Shown in pieces: positions 44,177-55,962 of a stretch of 64,000 nt of DNA (within the stretch, counting starts at the first letter, position 1; every line of letters starts with the position of its first letter). This DNA is from Diphasiastrum complanatum. Taxonomy: Eukaryota > Streptophyta > Lycopodiopsida > Lycopodiales > Lycopodiaceae. Location: contig CM055108.1 in the NCBI GenBank assembly GCA_029204225.1, positions 46,919,486-46,983,485 of the forward strand, in the 5' to 3' direction. A program made the translations under genes and the position numbers. The notes under the pieces are model-generated. The model searched no databases and was not told the DNA's origin. It was given only the letters and a program-made list of their open reading frames with translations.

Positions 44177-47100
44177 ACAAGTACTTCTAGGTAATATAGA
44201 ATTTTTCCTTTGAAATTTGTAGTTATGTATAATCATTTTTTGTGCCTTTCTTCCTCTTTGTTCTGCATGAGCAAGCTACATCAAGGGGAGAACATCTATG
44301 GGCATTTTGAGTTATACAAATGATAAGAAGAGAAAGAATGCATATTTATAGTGGATCTTCTTTTTCAATGTGGGTCCGTCCATTTCTTTTTTATTTTATT
44401 TGAAAATACTTTTCTTTCTTCAATTTGCCAAAGTAGCCTTAAGCATATTGAACACCTTTTCTTGTATTCTCCCATCCCACGATAGAGATGCATGACATAT
44501 GATGTTTTCATTCTCACTAATAACTAGAATGGATCCTCTCTTCCTAAAGGAACATAGCTGGGCGCATACCAAAAATCCTTGTGTACAAGTTGAGATTGTT
44601 ACGTATTTCAATGAGCGCCTAACAAACTTGCAAATGTAATGTATGCATTGAGTTCAAACTTATTGGCAAGTGGCAACTTACTAAGGGCAGTGCCAAAGCG
44701 ACTTACTAGGTAAGCAGTGGCATGGGTATGCAATACTAAATGCTGACGATGATTCCTAGTCGTTTGGTATGTATATTCATTTTCCTATGCAAAAAGAAGT
44801 CAGCTTAATATCAAACAAATTACATAGTATATACATTAGGAAATCATCGCTTGTGCACTAAGCACTCTCCCTTGTGTTACGAGAATTTCTAGTTATAGTC
44901 TATTACAAACTTTTCTGATGAGGAAAGGTTCTTCCCTATGCATTCTTGTAGGATATAACAAGTCTACGATTCTCAACACGTACGTTGCATGCCTATTGAT
45001 GCCATCTTTAGGAATTACATTCATAGATACATGTAGCAATCTACAATATTTGTTGTGTCTTTTGTTTGAATCTAGCTATGCACATTTCTCCTTAAGTTTT
45101 CATATGATTTTGATCTTTGGGGTTGCTCATCTATGTTGTTTTTCAAAGGTTAAAGAGTTGTCAGGATATCAATTTTTTTTTATGAAAATTATATTGATTA
45201 TAGTATGAATAGGTATGTTCGTATATTTGGATATGAACCACACACTCTCATCAATGGTAAAGTAGAGAGTGCAAAGACATCATATATGTAGAAAACATGA
45301 TTTCTTGCCAAGGAAAAGATGAAGTGAGACCAGGATTGAACATATAAAACCCTTACACTTTTAATACATGGACCTAGTTTTTCTTCGAGTTCTTAAGGAC
45401 TAGATTCTACATGCTGACAAAAGCTTCATTTCTATGGACTGTGATTAAGGTTTGGGATAGCTAGGGACCATAATTGGCCATGAGTAGTTGAGACTCACTA
45501 CAATCAAATGGACAAGTTGAATAGATGAGGGTACCAAGCGGTCAAGGATATTCTTCACGTACTTATTAGATACAGGTTGAATGAGGGACATACCTCGCAT
45601 TCTTGGAGTTTGCTTACAAAAGAAGAAGCATTCAACCATTGTTACGAGTCCTTTGATGGTGACGTATGGATATAAACCACACTATCTCATCAATGGTAAA
45701 GTAGAGAGTGCAAAGACATCATATATGTAGAAGATGAAGTGAGACCAAGATTGAGTAAGGGCTATGTGGGTCAACATAGAAAACCCTTACACTTTTAATA
45801 CATGGATTTAGTTTTTCTTAAGGACTAGATTCTACATGCTAACAAATGTCCAAAGTTGGACCACAGATTGCTATTGTTAAGGTTGGAGAAGTTGCATATG
45901 AGCTCGACCTCCCTGATTTTGTGAAGGGTCAGCTGATTTTTCATGTAAGTAGACTGCTTCCATGATATGGACAACGTTATGCACGGTACTGTTGAGTTGT
46001 AGGAGGAAGATTACGAGGATCATGTACAAAAATTATCTGATTCTTGAATAGTTGGTAGCATGGAAGGGATGTCTCTAGAAGATGTGACTTAGGAATGATT
46101 GAATTTTTTGTCCCTTCGGGCTGCCTCAAATCTCTGGTAGAAAGAGGTAGGCAAATTTCAGATTTAGCTACTCCATTTGGCTGGCTCAATTCGCTGATAG
46201 GAAACCACAAAACACTTCGATTCTTGAAGATTTGCTTGCTGCCAAAACTCATTGTTAGAAAGTTGAATTTCAGATCTTGATGGCTGCTCCTAGGTCACTG
46301 GAACCCTTGAATTGATGGCTGAAACAGGAGCAAATTTCGGCCCCTCCTCAATCGCTAATGAATCCAATTTTGTAGGGAGCAAATCTGCTGCCTTTCTAGG
46401 AGTCAGAATTTTTGGGAATTTGGATTGATTTCTGGCTGAAAAATTTCAGTAGTGGAAATCACTGGTCAGCTACCCTCCAATCGCTAAAATTTCAAGCAGA
46501 TTTTGTGAAAGTTTGTTGCGATTTCTCAGCTCCATCAGTCGCTGATTTTCCTGGTCTGCTGTCTTTCAGGTCAGAATTCCTGACCTTCGTAACTCTTTTT
46601 CCAGCAATTTATGGCTGTTGTTGACATTACTATGAGATTAGTCGTTGATGGCTGAAAAGATGCCTCCCTAGCTCACTAACAAATCAACTTTTGGAGGCCC
46701 AAAACTTTTGCTGAAAACTTGCCTGATTCCAAAGGAAATCAGTCATTTCTTTGCTGCTTCTCCTATGACCTGCCTTCTCTACGAATTGACCTTTTTTCAA
46801 AATGCTTTCAGAAGGTGCCTAAACTGGGCATGAGTTGTGCCTGCTACTGGTGTTCACCTACTCACCTGCTGTGGGTTTTGCCTTGTCATTGAAGGTCACA
46901 CGACTGAAGCCTAACATTCTTCATCTACATTCAAGATGTGGTTTTTACAATATTACCAAGAACAAGGTAATCAAACAGTCTAACAATGGTAACTTGCTCT
47001 TTGTGGTTACCTGTAAACAGGGGTAGCAGCTATTTGTCTGTGCAAGTGTTATTTAAGTTCTTTTGCCGATTTTTGTGTCCTTGTATTGTTGATTTTCAGG

Positions 47101-47216
47101 AGTCAAAGTCATTCTTCAATGTTGCATTTATTGGTAACTCGAAAGTTTAACCAAATGCTCTAAAGTTTGATGAAAAAAACTTAACCCATCTATGAAACCA
47201 AGACCAGTTACGTTTC
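44177..47216 (+). mobile_element. Gypsy integrase C-terminal and 3' fragment, copy C
   Basis: Plus-strand homologue of 16193-19196. Integrase remnants: VVETHYNQMDKLNR near 45490, LAFLEFAYKRRSIQ near 45600 (family LxFVEFAYN), TSPLMVTYGYKPHYLINGKV near 45650, and IAIVKVGEVAYELDLPDFVK with GQLIFHVSRLLP to 45965. Stops are frequent. The downstream 1.2 kb (to 47216) is probably 3' untranslated or LTR sequence, but no LTR ends were identified. Confidence 0.67.
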
Positions 47217-47727
47217 TAGCATATCTTTATGCTTATGACCTTCATCTATTCTTGAGTGGAAATGATGTGAGAGGGATGTCTTACTTAAGACTTGTTTTAT
47301 CCATGGTACTGTGTTCCTTCATTTTGTGGGTAGCTTTTTTGATGCCTAGAAAAAATCTGATTCAGCATATATTTGTGTCTATGATTGAGCATATATCTTT
47401 CATTGACTCACCAAATTGGTAGATAAAGATCAAATATAACTTTTTCATTGTCTGGAGTCTTATTTGTTTTTGCTCCAAACAATACCAACTAGAACAACAA
47501 TTGTATGAACATGGTGGGTTCATGTAGTTTTAGAATTACAATTTATATGACCAATTGACAAAATGTTTTGGTAATAAATCATAATATGCATGAAATGCCT
47601 ATGCTTTTTCCTTTCTCTAATTTACAAATGCTGTATTATCATTAATGCATTTTAGCTTGAATAAAATCAATTGTTGAATTATTTCTAACATCTAGAATAC
47701 TGTACTAAAATCATGGATTGTTGACAG

Positions 47728-47897
47728 ATTGTATAGGATCGGCATATAATGCAAAAGGGTCAATGCAATGTCCAAATTGTCGATGTATTGAAGAAGGACA
47801 ATGACTTTATGCAAATGGCAGTCATCGTTTGGAAAATTCTTCAATGGATGGTTTGTTTGCTGGAATTATTGATGTAATTCAATCGAATGAAGACTAT
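47728..47897 (+). pseudogene. RFI2-like RING exon, copy 3
   Basis: A 170-nt exon with acceptor TTGTTGACAG and donor GTAAGAACC both intact. It encodes CIGSAYNAKGSMQCPNC, but the conserved Trp in GQWLYANG is a TGA stop. The end reads DGLFAGIIDVIQSNEDY. The RING Cys-Pro-x-Cys pair is kept. A gene fragment without its upstream RING exon. Confidence 0.72.
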
Positions 47898-48271
47898 GTA
47901 AGAACCTAATTTGTGCATCTTTCTTGCATGCTCTTTTCTAATTAGTTGCAATACTTCTAGATAGTTTCATAACATTTGCTTGATGTCACATAGTTAGGCA
48001 TGCATACATCATCAATCATTTCATGTTTAAATATAATTTGTTTGTAAAACGTGATCTGATCAAAATTGCTGGCTTGTATATCTAAACTTTTGGTTTTCTT
48101 GGACACAAGATAATGACGAAACATAGGTAGAAAGTATCGTCATTGATCAAGCTTTCATGTTTCAACAAAAACTCAACGTAGTCTCAATGCAAAGGACAAC
48201 TTATCCAAACGTTTTGAATTCTCAAAGAGGAACGTATTTATAGTTAGCCAATCTTTAAAAACTTATCATTC

Positions 48272-48735
48272 TCATTTTCAAAGTTTTAAATAATTCCTTG
48301 GTTGTTCTTTTGTTGTACAGCTTCGAAGACAAGTGGATGCGGGCTTGCATTTGCATTATAGTTCACCTCGTACGTATCAATACTTAACATTAGTTTTTGA
48401 GTACGTGTCAGTATCATTTTTGTCTTCATGAATCATATGTATCTCACTTGTTAGCTCTATCTTTTTGATGACTTGAGACCTACGTTATGAAAAATTGTTG
48501 TGTAGTAGCTTTGTTCCTAGTTAGAAAATAAAGGTAACCTTTCTCTTTACACAAGTGAGAAATTTGGATAAATATGAACTAATTAATACTGGCATTATGT
48601 GTGCAGAAGCACGAGCGCTCCACCAACTGCATGTGAGCATCAGTTCTGAGCGCGGTAGAGTAACGATAGAAACATCGATATCACACAATATTACTGTATT
48701 GCGGTTTTTTCCTTCGTAAAAAAAAAAAATATTTT
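48272..48735 (+). other. Spacer with candidate exons downstream of RING exon copy 3
   Basis: A 49-nt exon-like piece at 48321-48369 (LRRQVDAGLHLHYSSP) has acceptor TTGTTGTACAG and donor GTACGTATC. A 26-nt piece at 48607-48632 has acceptor TGTGTGCAG and donor GTGAGC. Both lie on the same strand as the RING exon and recur in unit A (14264 and 14001, reversed). The protein pieces are too short to identify. The rest is AT-rich and featureless, ending in an A run (about 48719-48729). Confidence 0.4.
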
Positions 48736-50260
48736 TTCTAAAATAAATTTGGTCTTGTTCCAGAACGGAAAGCGTTCCATTTCTGAACTGGCAACTAAGA
48801 GCAATAGAAACATAAGGGCCTAGTTTTAGAAAAGTCGAGTCTGATATGATATTTGATTGCTTTATAGTTGATTATTCTGTAGTTGAAATAAATTGAGATT
48901 TAATGCTGAAACACTTTTTAGTATTGTCTACAAAAATAAAGCTATTCAATTCCACCACACAATGTGATCAAGATCTATTATACTAGTTTTCTCCATGGGT
49001 TTTCTAATGTCCATCACGAGAGTTTTGCTCAATTTCACTCCCCTATATCTTTCTTCAATATGTTGATCTTACCCCCTACTAATTGGCTTAGTTCTATGGA
49101 TTGTCTCCATAGGTTATTGTAGCTTTTCTCCAATTCCAAGAGCCTAGCCAGTTTTTTACTTCCAAGGCAAGGTTTGTCTATAAGCATGAACCATCTTCTC
49201 ACTCTCTGTCTTCACCTTGTCCTGTTTTAATCTCCGTAGATTAAATCTAATGTATATGTATAGATCTGTCTAGATGTTAGTAGATGTGTCTATTATCTAC
49301 ATTTACATTATGATAGGGTTTTATATCCTAAATATCCCTCCAATATGTTTATGATCCATTTATGTAAGTCAAGGTTTATACCCTGATATGTACTTTAGTA
49401 TCCTATTGATCTATCTAAACTACTGGTGCTGAGCTATGTCTGACAATGAATGATCTCCTAAGAATCTTACAAATGTAACATGTATGTAAATGTCATATGG
49501 ATATAGTTACTTAGAAATCAGCACTTTATTCTAGAGTCTACACTATGCCAGTGGTTAACAATACGAATATGTATTTAATAACTTAGATCATAGTTGGAGA
49601 TACTCTAAATGACCAGTACCTGTTTTTGGTTTGTTATGTGGTGTCACTTTTGAAACCTTTTCAATTTTTATATGCATTGTGCATGGATTTTCATATGATG
49701 ATAGTGTGCAAAAGTCACAAGTTTCAATTTTAAGTTTACAAACTTAAAATCTGATGAAGACTAATGTTGTTTTCATGGCTACATTCCACAATTTCTGTGC
49801 ACCATATTTGAATTGTTGTATACACCGTGAACACATTGCCATTAAGGGTCTTATGAAAAAAACAAAAAATGCATGCATTTCTTACAGCTTTTGACTTGAT
49901 GTTATAATAAACTCTGGAGTGTTTCGAAATTCTCATTTCGTACTTGATTTTGAAACACAATATTCCCAAACACCGTATAACTATGCCCTAGGGTACTTTT
50001 GGATGTTGTGTTTCAGGATGTTGCTATCATCCAAGAGGGTACTCTAGTAGTAGTCTGTAATGCTATCATCCAGGGTACTCTAGCAGTAGTCTTTGTATTG
50101 CTATGTGATGTTAAAGATTGAACAAATATAAAACTAAGCTATATTGAAGATCGAACAGATATAAAACTAAGTTCAGGTGGATGGTTCAGATATCAATGTT
50201 TTTTTGAATTGTGTGTGATGCCAGTTGTTAAAAGTGTAATGTTTGGTCTTATTTTCCTTT
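48736..50260. repeat. 1.6 kb repeat, copy C
   Basis: Direct homologue of 22236-23880. In this copy a segment near 49000 (TTTTCTCCATGGGTTTTCTA) is extra and about 90 bp around 23640-23730 are missing. No gene recognised. It joins the mitochondrial tract side on its right and the RFI2-block side on its left. Confidence 0.85.
50021..50098. repeat. 36-bp tandem repeat, two units
   Basis: Two units of the repeat seen three times at 23515-23633: the first with the CCAAGAGGGT variant, the second ending GTAGTCTTTGTA. Confidence 0.88.
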
Positions 50261-50607
50261 TTGTCCAAGCATGCCACTTTCTAATGCTTTTGTTTTTATG
50301 TAGCTTTTTCTGAGACAGTCAATTATTTGACCTCTTGTTTCATTTGTATACTACCATAATGAAACTACCATTGGTTGGTGGGAAAGCCCACTATTATGGA
50401 TAGGGCAAATGGGGAGGACCTTGCCCCCTCCCTTTATTTCTTTTATTTTTTCTGTGGGAGAGGTTCTATTCTGGCTTCGTTGGGAGGCTTGTGTAGTTTC
50501 TTACGTTAGCTTGCTTTTCTTTTTACGAATTAGATTGAAATTAAAAATACATTCATGTACTTTGTAGCAGCTTCGACCAACGTAGAGTTCATAATAATTG
50601 CATAAAG

Positions 50608-50679
50608 CTGGAGTAAAAGGATTCAAACCTTTGCATGTCGGTATCAAAAAACGATGCCTTACCACTTGGCTATACTCCA
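50608..50679 (-). tRNA. tRNA-Gln(UUG)-like sequence of mitochondrial type, copy C
   Basis: By eye identical to copy A over the 72-nt cloverleaf, including anticodon UUG, the anticodon-stem mismatch and TTTGAAT in the T loop. Likely a pseudogene. Confidence 0.73.
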
Positions 50680-51417
50680 TGGGTGATAACAATGAGCGGA
50701 AATGAGAGAAGCGGCCGTCTCCCTCCGCTGCTCCTCTCGGAGAAACTTCAAGAACGTTACCGCTCATAGGCTCCCAACCCCCTTCTAGTCGAGTGGCTCT
50801 GTTGTTCGGCTTTACCGTGCTACTCGCTTCACAAGGTCCAAAGTAATCTCTGTGGGAGGAGACGCCTCTCATCTGCCAAATGTTCACTCCAAGACCCTCC
50901 ATCTAGATAATGGGTAGGAGTGGTCCACTTCCAAGCTTAGCGCGCCACCCCCCCCGGAAGGGCGAGCATCCCTGGTGATGGTTCCTGATAGTCCATTAAA
51001 TAATCTAAGGCATACCAAATGTATTTGACCGACGTAGATATGCCCTTGTAGGGTTCTATTTATTTGGGGGTAGTGGGCCATGACGAACCTAGCCCGCTCG
51101 TGACGGATCGGATGCAACACCACTATATGGATAGCATTGTGGTATCCATACCCCTACGGAATGAGGCTATTGGAGATTCGAAGTCCAAGGTGGAAAAATA
51201 ATAACGCGTTCTCCGGCTTGCCCATGGAAGGGCCGAAGGCCGCAACTACCCCGTTTCGTACGGAATTAATAGTTAGCCCCAAGCCCGGGCGGGGCATTGG
51301 CTTTCACCCGTGAATTTTTCAAGATCACAACCCGTCGTTGCACCCCCCTATATATGGGAGAAGCAGCAAGGTTCGTAGAATGAGCTTGAAGGACAGGAGG
51401 ATATAGCAAGTAGAGAA

Positions 51418-51483
51418 TAGGCTTACTAGGGCTTGAACTTACCATTATGAGTGGTACGTTTAAGCCAAATAAACTATAAGCCC
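51418..51483 (-). tRNA. tRNA pseudogene with CAU anticodon, copy C
   Basis: The acceptor GGGCTTA/TAAGCCT (one G-T) and anticodon loop CTCATAA are kept. The variable loop is shortened as in the other copies, and the T stem has one more mismatch (CTAGTAAG for CTACTAAG). Confidence 0.5.
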
Positions 51484-52002
51484 AGCTACCAGCTCTATCC
51501 TCATGTAATAGAGTCAAGAGATGTGGCGAAAGCAAAGCCCTCGAATGCTGAAGGGCGAGTGCGGATTTATGGTGTTTGTAATGTTAAGCCCCTCGGGGGT
51601 ATTCCATCAACCATGACTGAACTGGATCGGTCTCGTAAGGTTCACGCTATCGCATGCCGAGCGACGAGAGCCAAACGTTTGTCCCGTAGGTGGACTATTA
51701 CTGAACTGGAATAATTTCTCAATTTTACATCTCAATACCACGATTTTCCATAAAAATAGAGTTAGTAGTATCCGCGATTTTGAAACGGCCCAAGGTCCTG
51801 ATGACAAAAGTCCCGCTGGATGGGCGGTGGCATAGCTCAAATAATATCTACGATGGGATGAGCGAAGCGCAGAAAAGCTTTCTGTTCTACGCAATGTTCC
51901 CACCTTCTTTGAAAGTCTTCTTGATTGGGTTTTCAACCAATCAAGGTCGGTCGAACGCTAGAACTGAATGAAATAGATTTAAACTAAAAAATTACATGCA
52001 TA

Positions 52003-53132
52003 TCAAAGATAAATTTTATATACCTTAAGAGATTCAATGGTTTTTTCTCCAATTGAGGTCGCCGTTGTCGATATTTTCTGAACGACATTATGAACTAGAG
52101 AATCAAATTCTCTATGTGTATTATTAGCTGAATTTACATTTACATAGAGAAAATTTGATACTCCCTCCTTATTTATCTTTACAGAAAAAATGTTCAGCAT
52201 CCAAATTAAAGCAATAAAAGCAAACTAGCAATCCTTACTTATTCTCATATGGAATCAAATAAAAATTTGCCGCTAGACTGCATTCGATGAAATATACAAC
52301 CCTTCCAAAATTGGCGTCTTTTGCCTTCACCGCTCCCAAAAAAAATGGACGGACAACTAAAACTACACCCTCAGAATCAAAACTAATACTATGTTGCAAA
52401 AAGTTTCCGCCGGCTTCTACAATAACATCTGTAATTTCTTATGTTTTTTTTTTTAACTTTGCACAAAATTTTGGACCTAATCTATAGCTTCTATGTGAAT
52501 CCGGAAGAAAGAAATCAAAAGAATTGCCGAGCTGATCAATTTTACCAGCTAAGTAAGCTTCGTGTTGATTATAATGGTCAGAATTAAAATAAACCTAATT
52601 AGGATCGTATGGAATTCTGACAAAAAGATTATGTACAGGGAGAGAAAGAGATGTACACACAATATTTACAGATTTTTCAGTTATTTTATCAAGATCCTGT
52701 TGGGTTATCATCACTTTTGGTGAAGAAATCTCTTGAGGAGCTGAATGAATAACATGAGGAGGAGAGGATGATTCTGGGTCTGAATTAGATTCTCCAGCAT
52801 CTAATTCAGAGCTCAAAAAAATGTGGGATCTCTTGCCAGGGATAACTCTAGGAGGAAGGGAAGCAGCTGGCCTTCGAGATCCAGCTTCCTTTTAAGGCCT
52901 GCATGGCTGTCACGGCAAAACGAGCATTAAGCCCAAGTGACAGGGTAACATTCCCAAGAGATCGACCGAAAGGAGCTCTAGGAATTAACAATTCAGTTGA
53001 TCTTTGGAGTCTTCTTATCTCCCTCATCCAGACTTGCTTTCTGCCACGTTTACGGCCAATACCATGGGGAACACGAGCATGGGATGGCTGTACAGAGGTA
53101 ATGGCACGGGCAGTGGATTTCATCTTAGCCAT
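52003..53132 (-). pseudogene. Histone H3-like gene, copy C
   Basis: From 53132: MAKMKSTARAITSVQPSHAR, RKQVWMREIRRLQRSTELLI, PRAPFGRSLGNVTLSLGLNA and RFAVTAMQALKGSWISK. The H3 helix alpha-N and alpha-1 signature is kept, including QRSTELLI. Here T3 of the ARTK context is Met. One inserted G near 52873 shifts the frame after WISK; the Ser/Glu-rich tail and later segments continue in another frame (SSELDAGESNSDPESSSPP at 52816). The stop after IPYDPN (52595) is shared. The deletion removing the intron 3' end (near 52200) is shared with copy B. The last exon is open to 52003. Confidence 0.75.
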
Positions 53133-54036
53133 CTTTCTCAAAATCAGAAGAAGTAAATTTGAAAAAAAAAAAGTCTGTGATTTGAATATCGAAACCAAGT
53201 GCAAATAATGAAAGCAAAAAAATTTTCGAAAGAAAGGACTGAATATCGGTTTTGAGCGTGAGATTACAAGAGAAATAAAGTAACAAGAAGATTTGCATTC
53301 GAAAGCGATATCGGCAATACAGCGGTTTAAGTCTCGAGCGCAAGGAGTGATGGTGGACAAAGAAGGAATAGAGAGTGTGCTTGAGAGCGATATTGGGAGC
53401 GAAAAATGAAAAGTTTGCGAGAAAAAATGAGAATTCTGAGGGGGTATGTATAGTAAATTTTTGCACGTGTAAAAAAAATCAGCTTTTGACACGTGGTGGC
53501 ATCTAACTCGTCCACATGTGTTTTTCGTATAGATCATTAGGACTCAATAATGAGGCCACGTCGTGTAGGACACGTGCATGAATCATATTGCGACACGTGG
53601 CATTTTGCACGTGACAAATATCAGATCAATCATTCTCTTGACGGTGGAATATTCTTGATGAATAATGTGATGACACGTGTCCTTTTGGACATCCTCCACA
53701 TGTGTGAATTTTTTTTATAAATAGGTCAATTCTGGCGTGAATTTTCACGTAAATTTTTTGATTTGTACACCAGATATCAATTTCAAGCGCACACTTTCTT
53801 TTGTTTATGGTTTGTTTACATACTTGCGTCTGTATCCAATACTGTCTGCTCCGATATCGCTTTCAAGCGTGCCTTACGTTTACTTTCTTGTATGTTCTTT
53901 GTACTCACACTTGGATTTGATACTCGGTTTTCTAATATCTCTTTCGAACTCATAAGGCCTTGAGCTTTTGATCTAACCTACATTTTGCGCCTGAGAGCGA
54001 TATTCAAAATCTTTCTTATGTATTTTTCTTGTTGAA
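53133..54036. promoter_or_regulatory. Divergent promoter between H3-like and gene 2, copy C
   Basis: Six perfect CACGTG sites lie within 216 bp, at 53464, 53490, 53571, 53594, 53608 and 53674, several as ACACGTG. A TATAAATAGG box at 53716 faces gene 2; TACTATACATACC near 53450 (minus strand) faces the H3-like gene. Both leaders carry GATATCGCTTTC-like motifs (for example near 53310 and 53850). This is the best preserved copy of the promoter. G-box clustering suggests bZIP or bHLH control, but nothing here shows activity. Confidence 0.65.
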
Positions 54037-54694
54037 ATGTCTAATTTCGATTCTAGTCTACTATCTTTTTTTCATGAATTTGGTATTAGTGATAATATAG
54101 AGTATTTCAAATCTATTTTTTCTACTTTTATTTTGATTCTTCCTTCTATTACACAGGGTCCTGGTGTGGAAGCCTTTTTTGAGATTTATCAGATCTCAGA
54201 ATAATGACATGATTCATTATCAGGACTTGGTGGCACTCGACAAGCATATCTATAAAGCTAAGCTTGATAGAATGTTCACCAAGTTACATAATGATTTCAA
54301 GTATGTAGATGATTTTCCAATTCACAATAAAAAATATAGATTTGTAGAGTTTCAGTCTGCATTTTTGACGATTCGAAAGTTAGCCCTTGATGATTTCGCA
54401 ATTTGTCAAGGAGGGCAGAGATCTTCTGCTAAAGAATTTTCAAGAGATCATGCACTGGGGCATTATCTGAAGTTCTTCAAGAATAATGAAATAAGTGTTG
54501 CCCATTCAACGTTTCATCAACATGGCGAGACAATGATTATGGCAACCAAGGCACTGTCTCATTTTCTTGGAGGACATAATTTTTATAAGGTGCATAGAAT
54601 AATTTTTGTAAAGAAAACTATTGCATTTAAAATTTTAGGATATGCATCAGTGAATTCCATGCTCACATCATCTCATTTTGCATTGTATGCTGAC
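54037..54694 (+). pseudogene. Gene 2, copy C: internally deleted
   Basis: Starts MSNFDSSLLSFFHEFGISDN, then after the ATTACACAG acceptor-like site gives LRFIRSQNNDMIHYQDLVAL and HNDFKYVDDFPIHNKKYRFV. The sequence then joins LTIRKLAL directly to DDFAICQGGQRSSAKEFSRD. Relative to copy B this removes 684 bp (27991-28674), a multiple of three that contains the acidic middle part and the intron. CCTT is shared at the junction. The resulting frame stays open for 182 codons through LSHFLGGHNFYKVHR and ends in Gypsy integrase sequence past 54694. Confidence 0.55.
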
Positions 54695-55962
54695 AGATAT
54701 CACATGTTTTAATGACAACAAATGTGTCCTTAAATAATGAGGGCTACCACAAACCTGCTCGAAGGATAATCTTAGTTGTTGCTTCAGTAGAGAAGTGATC
54801 GCCGCCAATGCCCTCATGAGCCTGAGATATGATAGGTCGTATCTTAGATTCATAAGCACATCGTCGGATAATACCGTCAATGCCCCTTTTGTAAAGTTGT
54901 CCGGCTATTAGATGAAAGGGCGCTGCTTTAAGCAAAAAAAAAAAAAATTGCAGTCGTTTTCAAGCCTTCTTTGAGTCTACGTATTGTTAGGAACTAAGTG
55001 ATCTCCTCATCCCATAAGGGTGTAGCATGAATCTGAAAAAGACATGCATCAGGAAGATCATCGTTGACTGGTGTAGTTGCTTTTTCAGCATTAGTGAGCT
55101 AGGAAAGGTGATCCACCATGAAATGTTGGGTTCCTTTCCAAACGACTATGCAAAATTTAATTTCCTCTAATATCAATAGTCATCGAGTTATACATCCCGT
55201 TTTACAGGATTTATTAACAATATATAAAAGGGCTTGATGGTCGGTGTAGAAGGCAAAGGTCTAGCCTAGTAAATAATGTCTTAGTTGCTGAACAACATAG
55301 ACCATCGCCAATGCTTCTCGTTCGATGGTTGTATAGTTTACTTTAGTAGGCACCAGTTGCCTGCTCAAGAAACGTATTGGGAAATCCTTGCCATACTCGC
55401 TCGGTTGTGCAAGAAGACCTCCAATGGCATACTTACTGGCGTTAGTATGCACATAGAATTCTTTCGTATAGTCTGGCGAACGGAGTATGGGTGCCGTGGT
55501 AAGGGATGTTTTCAACTCCTCAAAGGCTTTAATGCGTTCTTCGGTCCATTGAGAATCTACGACAACTAAATAAGCATAATCGATTTTAAAGATGCAATAA
55601 TAATTTGTGTGACCGAGGAAGATATAAATTTCCTTCACTTTTGCAAGTAAGGGCATTTCAACTATTACTTTGATTTTTGAAGGATCGATAGAAATACCGT
55701 ACTTTGAAATTATATGTCCGAGTACTACCCCATGGGTGACCCAGATTTGACACTTATCAGGGTTTAGAAAAATTCCAAATCTACGGCAGCGAATGAATAT
55801 TTTCTCTAGTGCGTCAAGGTGAGTAGCGACTGAGGAATGTACATCGAGATCGTCAAGATAAATCTCGACAATCCAATGTAATAGGTCTTGCAAGACCAGT
55901 TGCATAACCCTCTAAAATGTTGAAGGGGCGTTGCATAAGACAAAAGGCATGACATTATAAGC
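54695..55962 (-). pseudogene. Gypsy integrase N-terminus, RNase H and RT C-terminal half, copy C
   Basis: The left end joins gene 2 copy C at GCTG. Integrase HHCC remnants: GQLYKRGIDGIIRRCAYESK and ISQAHEGIGGDHFSTEATTK (54744-54935). RNase H has FYVHTNASKYAIGGLLAQPS, where the catalytic TDAS is TNAS, and TTIEREALAMVYVVQQLRHY. RT has IVEIYLDDLDVHSSVATHLD (catalytic YLDD) and DKCQIWVTHGVVLGHIISKY. The frame at 55261-55905 is open for 214 codons; a stop replaces Gln in TFQRVM. RT is interrupted at 55963 by the foldback element. Confidence 0.9.

Larger units (their letters stand above)
43196..48271. repeat. RFI2-exon repeat block, copy C (reversed)
   Basis: Reverse-complement homologue of 15026-19650, extended on its left to match 5400-6110. 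Landmarks in order: the MDKVVCVKHSAKYRYGF frame on the minus strand (43715-43909), CCACATACTAAG reversed at about 44165, the Gypsy fragment, the TCACTGACTCACCAAATTGG stretch, and the RING exon at 47728. At 48271 (CTTATCATT/CTCATTTTC) a segment present in unit A (about 14365-15190) is missing. Confidence 0.85.
50508..51957 (-). other. Mitochondrial-type DNA tract (NUMT), copy C
   Basis: Reverse-oriented third copy of the tract at 12280-13755, with the tRNA-Gln-like and CAU tRNA-like sequences in the same order and the GATTGG hairpin at the H3-like side (about 51930; one arm carries an extra G). Frames such as AKAKPSNAEGRVRIYGVCN (51513-51715, plus) stay open in B and C, but I recognise no mitochondrial protein in them. 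Confidence 0.62.
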
